This document shows, one piece after another, positions 63,045 through 64,000 of a stretch of DNA of 64,000 bases. The notes under the pieces were generated by a model. It saw nothing but the letters and a program-made list of their open reading frames with translations, searched no databases and was not told where the DNA came from. Numbering within the stretch: the stretch's first letter is position 1; every line of letters starts with the position of its first letter. The DNA comes from Gemmatimonadales bacterium (lineage in GTDB: Bacteria; Gemmatimonadota; Gemmatimonadetes; Gemmatimonadales; GWC2-71-9). The translations under genes and the position numbers were made by a program. The DNA is taken from the NCBI GenBank assembly GCA_013812695.1, contig JACCSZ010000248.1, forward strand, positions 7,283 to 71,282, in the 5' to 3' direction.

Positions 63045-63074
63045 ACGAGGTCCCGGCTGCCATCGGGACCTCGT
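63045..63074 (+). terminator. Hairpin after the Met/Asp lipoprotein gene
   Basis: ACGAGGTCCC (63045-63054) pairs perfectly with GGGACCTCGT (63065-63074), with a 10-base loop, 31 bp after the stop. No clear U-tract. Confidence 0.6.
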
Positions 63075-63131
63075 CGTCATTGCTGGGCGAAACGTGGTAA
63101 TCGTTCTGAGCAATTGCCCCTACCGCTGGCT

Positions 63132-63160
63132 TTGACTCCCCTCCGGGTCGGAATTAGCTT
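63132..63160 (+). promoter_or_regulatory. Promoter-like element before the PTS pseudogene
   Basis: TTGACT (63132-63137), 17 bp, TAGCTT (63155-63160); the old ATG is 11 bases after the -10. Confidence 0.4.
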
Positions 63161-63171
63161 GCCGCCACACG

Positions 63172-63482
63172 ATGCAGTTCACCGATCTCTTCGCTCCGGA
63201 TGCGATCTCCACCGACCTGCGCGGCGGGTCCAAGGACGAGATTCTCGGCGAGCGGTCGGACTGCTCCGGCTCGACGAGCGCGCGAGCGACACGCTGCTGA
63301 CAGCCGACCGGTGTCCGATTTCTTCCTGATTCGTGGCGCCGCCCCTGGAGATCTCCAACCAGTATCTCCCGGCGCTCGGGAAGATCGCGCAGTTCGCCAA
63401 GGACGTCGACATCCGGGATCGGTTAGCGGCTCTGCACTCCGCGGACGACTTTCTGCGCCTGCTGGGAGAGAAGGGAGTGTAG
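63172..63482 (+). pseudogene. Decayed PTS EIIA (PtsN/fructose-type) gene
   Basis: Remnants of a PTS IIA domain occur in order but in different frames. The first is MQFTDLFAPDAISTDLRGGS with KDEILGE, from ATG 63172. A frame change gives VGLLRLDERASDTLLTA. The middle part carrying the phospho-His is missing. A fragment SDFFLI is followed, in another frame, by APPLEISNQYLPALGKIAQF and DIRDRLAALHSADDFLRLL, ending at TAG 63482. The remaining 311 bp compare with about 450 expected. At least two frame changes plus an internal deletion make it non-functional. Confidence 0.78.
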
Positions 63483-63485
63483 GCT

Positions 63486-64000
63486 GTGCGCTGGCAGTTT
63501 CCGACCCTGTTGCTGCTCGCCCTCCCCCTGGCGCCGCTCGCCCCTCAGTCTCCGCACGACCGCCTCGCGCTCGACAAGTTTCGCGATTCCCTGGACGCCG
63601 TCCACGATCCCGCTTCGCTCCGCGCACTGCGCCGCGGCCTGGCCGACCGCCGACCATTCGATCCCGCCACTTCGCTCCGAGCCGCGCTCGCCGCGCTCCG
63701 CTTGACCGCCCTCGGCGGCGATTCCGGCGCCGGCCTTGCCCGCAGCGAGTTGCGCCGGCTGGTCAAACGACGGGCGGACTGGCCCTATGCCTGGCATGCG
63801 CTCGCGGTCGCGGAGCGGCGCCGCGCCGAGTGGGAGCGCGCCGACCCGCTGGCGCTCGGCAACCGCGTCGGAACCGGTACGATCGAGCGGGCCTTGGAGC
63901 ACGAGCGCCGGGCACTCGCGGCCGACCCGGCCTTTGCGCCGGCGGCGCTGGCCCTCGCGGCCACGGCGCTCGCGCTCCACGACACCGCGCACTATGCGCC
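63486..64000 (+). CDS. Exported TPR-like protein, N-terminal part
   Basis: GTG start, with GGGAG in the preceding pseudogene end, open to the window edge (171 full codons). A signal peptide (WQFPTLLLLALPLAPLAP) precedes Ala/Arg/Leu-rich helical repeats (AWHALAVAERRRAEWERA, HERRALAADPAFAPAALAL) like tetratricopeptide units. The C-terminal domain lies outside the window. Proteins of this shape in related genomes often carry a GWxTD domain, but that cannot be checked here. Confidence 0.7.
   Translation, partial: MRWQFPTLLLLALPLAPLAPQSPHDRLALDKFRDSLDAVHDPASLRALRRGLADRRPFDPATSLRAALAALRLTALGGDSGAGLARSELRRLVKRRADWPYAWHALAVAERRRAEWERADPLALGNRVGTGTIERALEHERRALAADPAFAPAALALAATALALHDTAHYA

Overview
The window is a very G+C-rich bacterial chromosome segment, densely packed, with most genes joined by ATGA or GTGA stop/start overlaps. 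It has no insertion sequence, prophage, CRISPR array or rRNA. The many lipoproteins and Tat-exported proteins, secreted beta-propeller, ferritin-like and DUF2911/DUF4142 proteins, and the purine and tryptophan gene layout suggest a soil or sediment Gram-negative lineage such as Gemmatimonadota. That placement is an inference from gene content, not from a marker phylogeny.

Positions 1-14.2 kb. A glycerate kinase tail (+) is followed by a long leftward operon. In transcription order it reads trpC, trpF, trpB, a HEAT-repeat gene, an HD-GYP gene, trpA, a GAF/chemoreceptor-like gene, folK, panB, panC, a YqeK-type HD hydrolase and a LytR_C membrane protein. lexA (+) diverges from trpC, and their promoters share one -10 region flanked by paired TTCGG direct repeats. 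trpD (-) converges on lexA across a 24-bp perfect inverted repeat that also supplies the trpD C-terminal codons.

Positions 14.3-30.3 kb. A 12-gene rightward operon runs truA, HtrA-like protease, purB, purC, psd, pssA, purS, purQ, zinc ribbon, purL, purF and ppdK. It combines most of de novo IMP synthesis with phosphatidylethanolamine synthesis. A stand-alone WYL-domain gene (-) then diverges from purE-purK and a DUF2911 gene.

Positions 30.3-43.3 kb. This part holds a class V aminotransferase, a secreted M8-like metalloprotease, a lipoprotein, the tmRNA gene ssrA (-; tag ANTELALAA), and a leftward dusB-larB-corA-GGDEF operon. Two tandem GntR-type regulators then diverge from an AraC regulator and a quinone-oxidoreductase-like gene.

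Positions 43.5-64 kb (accessory). Secreted proteins dominate: a beta-propeller lipoprotein, three paralogues of an unrecognised exported family, two Tat-type ferritin-like proteins, two DUF417 membrane proteins, a DUF4142 lipoprotein, and a diheme cytochrome c lipoprotein. In the middle is a co-directional cluster (49.8-57.8 kb) of DUF1360, SDR, GH39, glucoamylase-like, YagU-like and GMC oxidoreductase genes. It ends in a single-ORF fusion of two VOC modules to an aquaporin-family channel, the most unusual protein in the window. A decayed PTS EIIA gene and the start of a TPR-like exported protein close the window.
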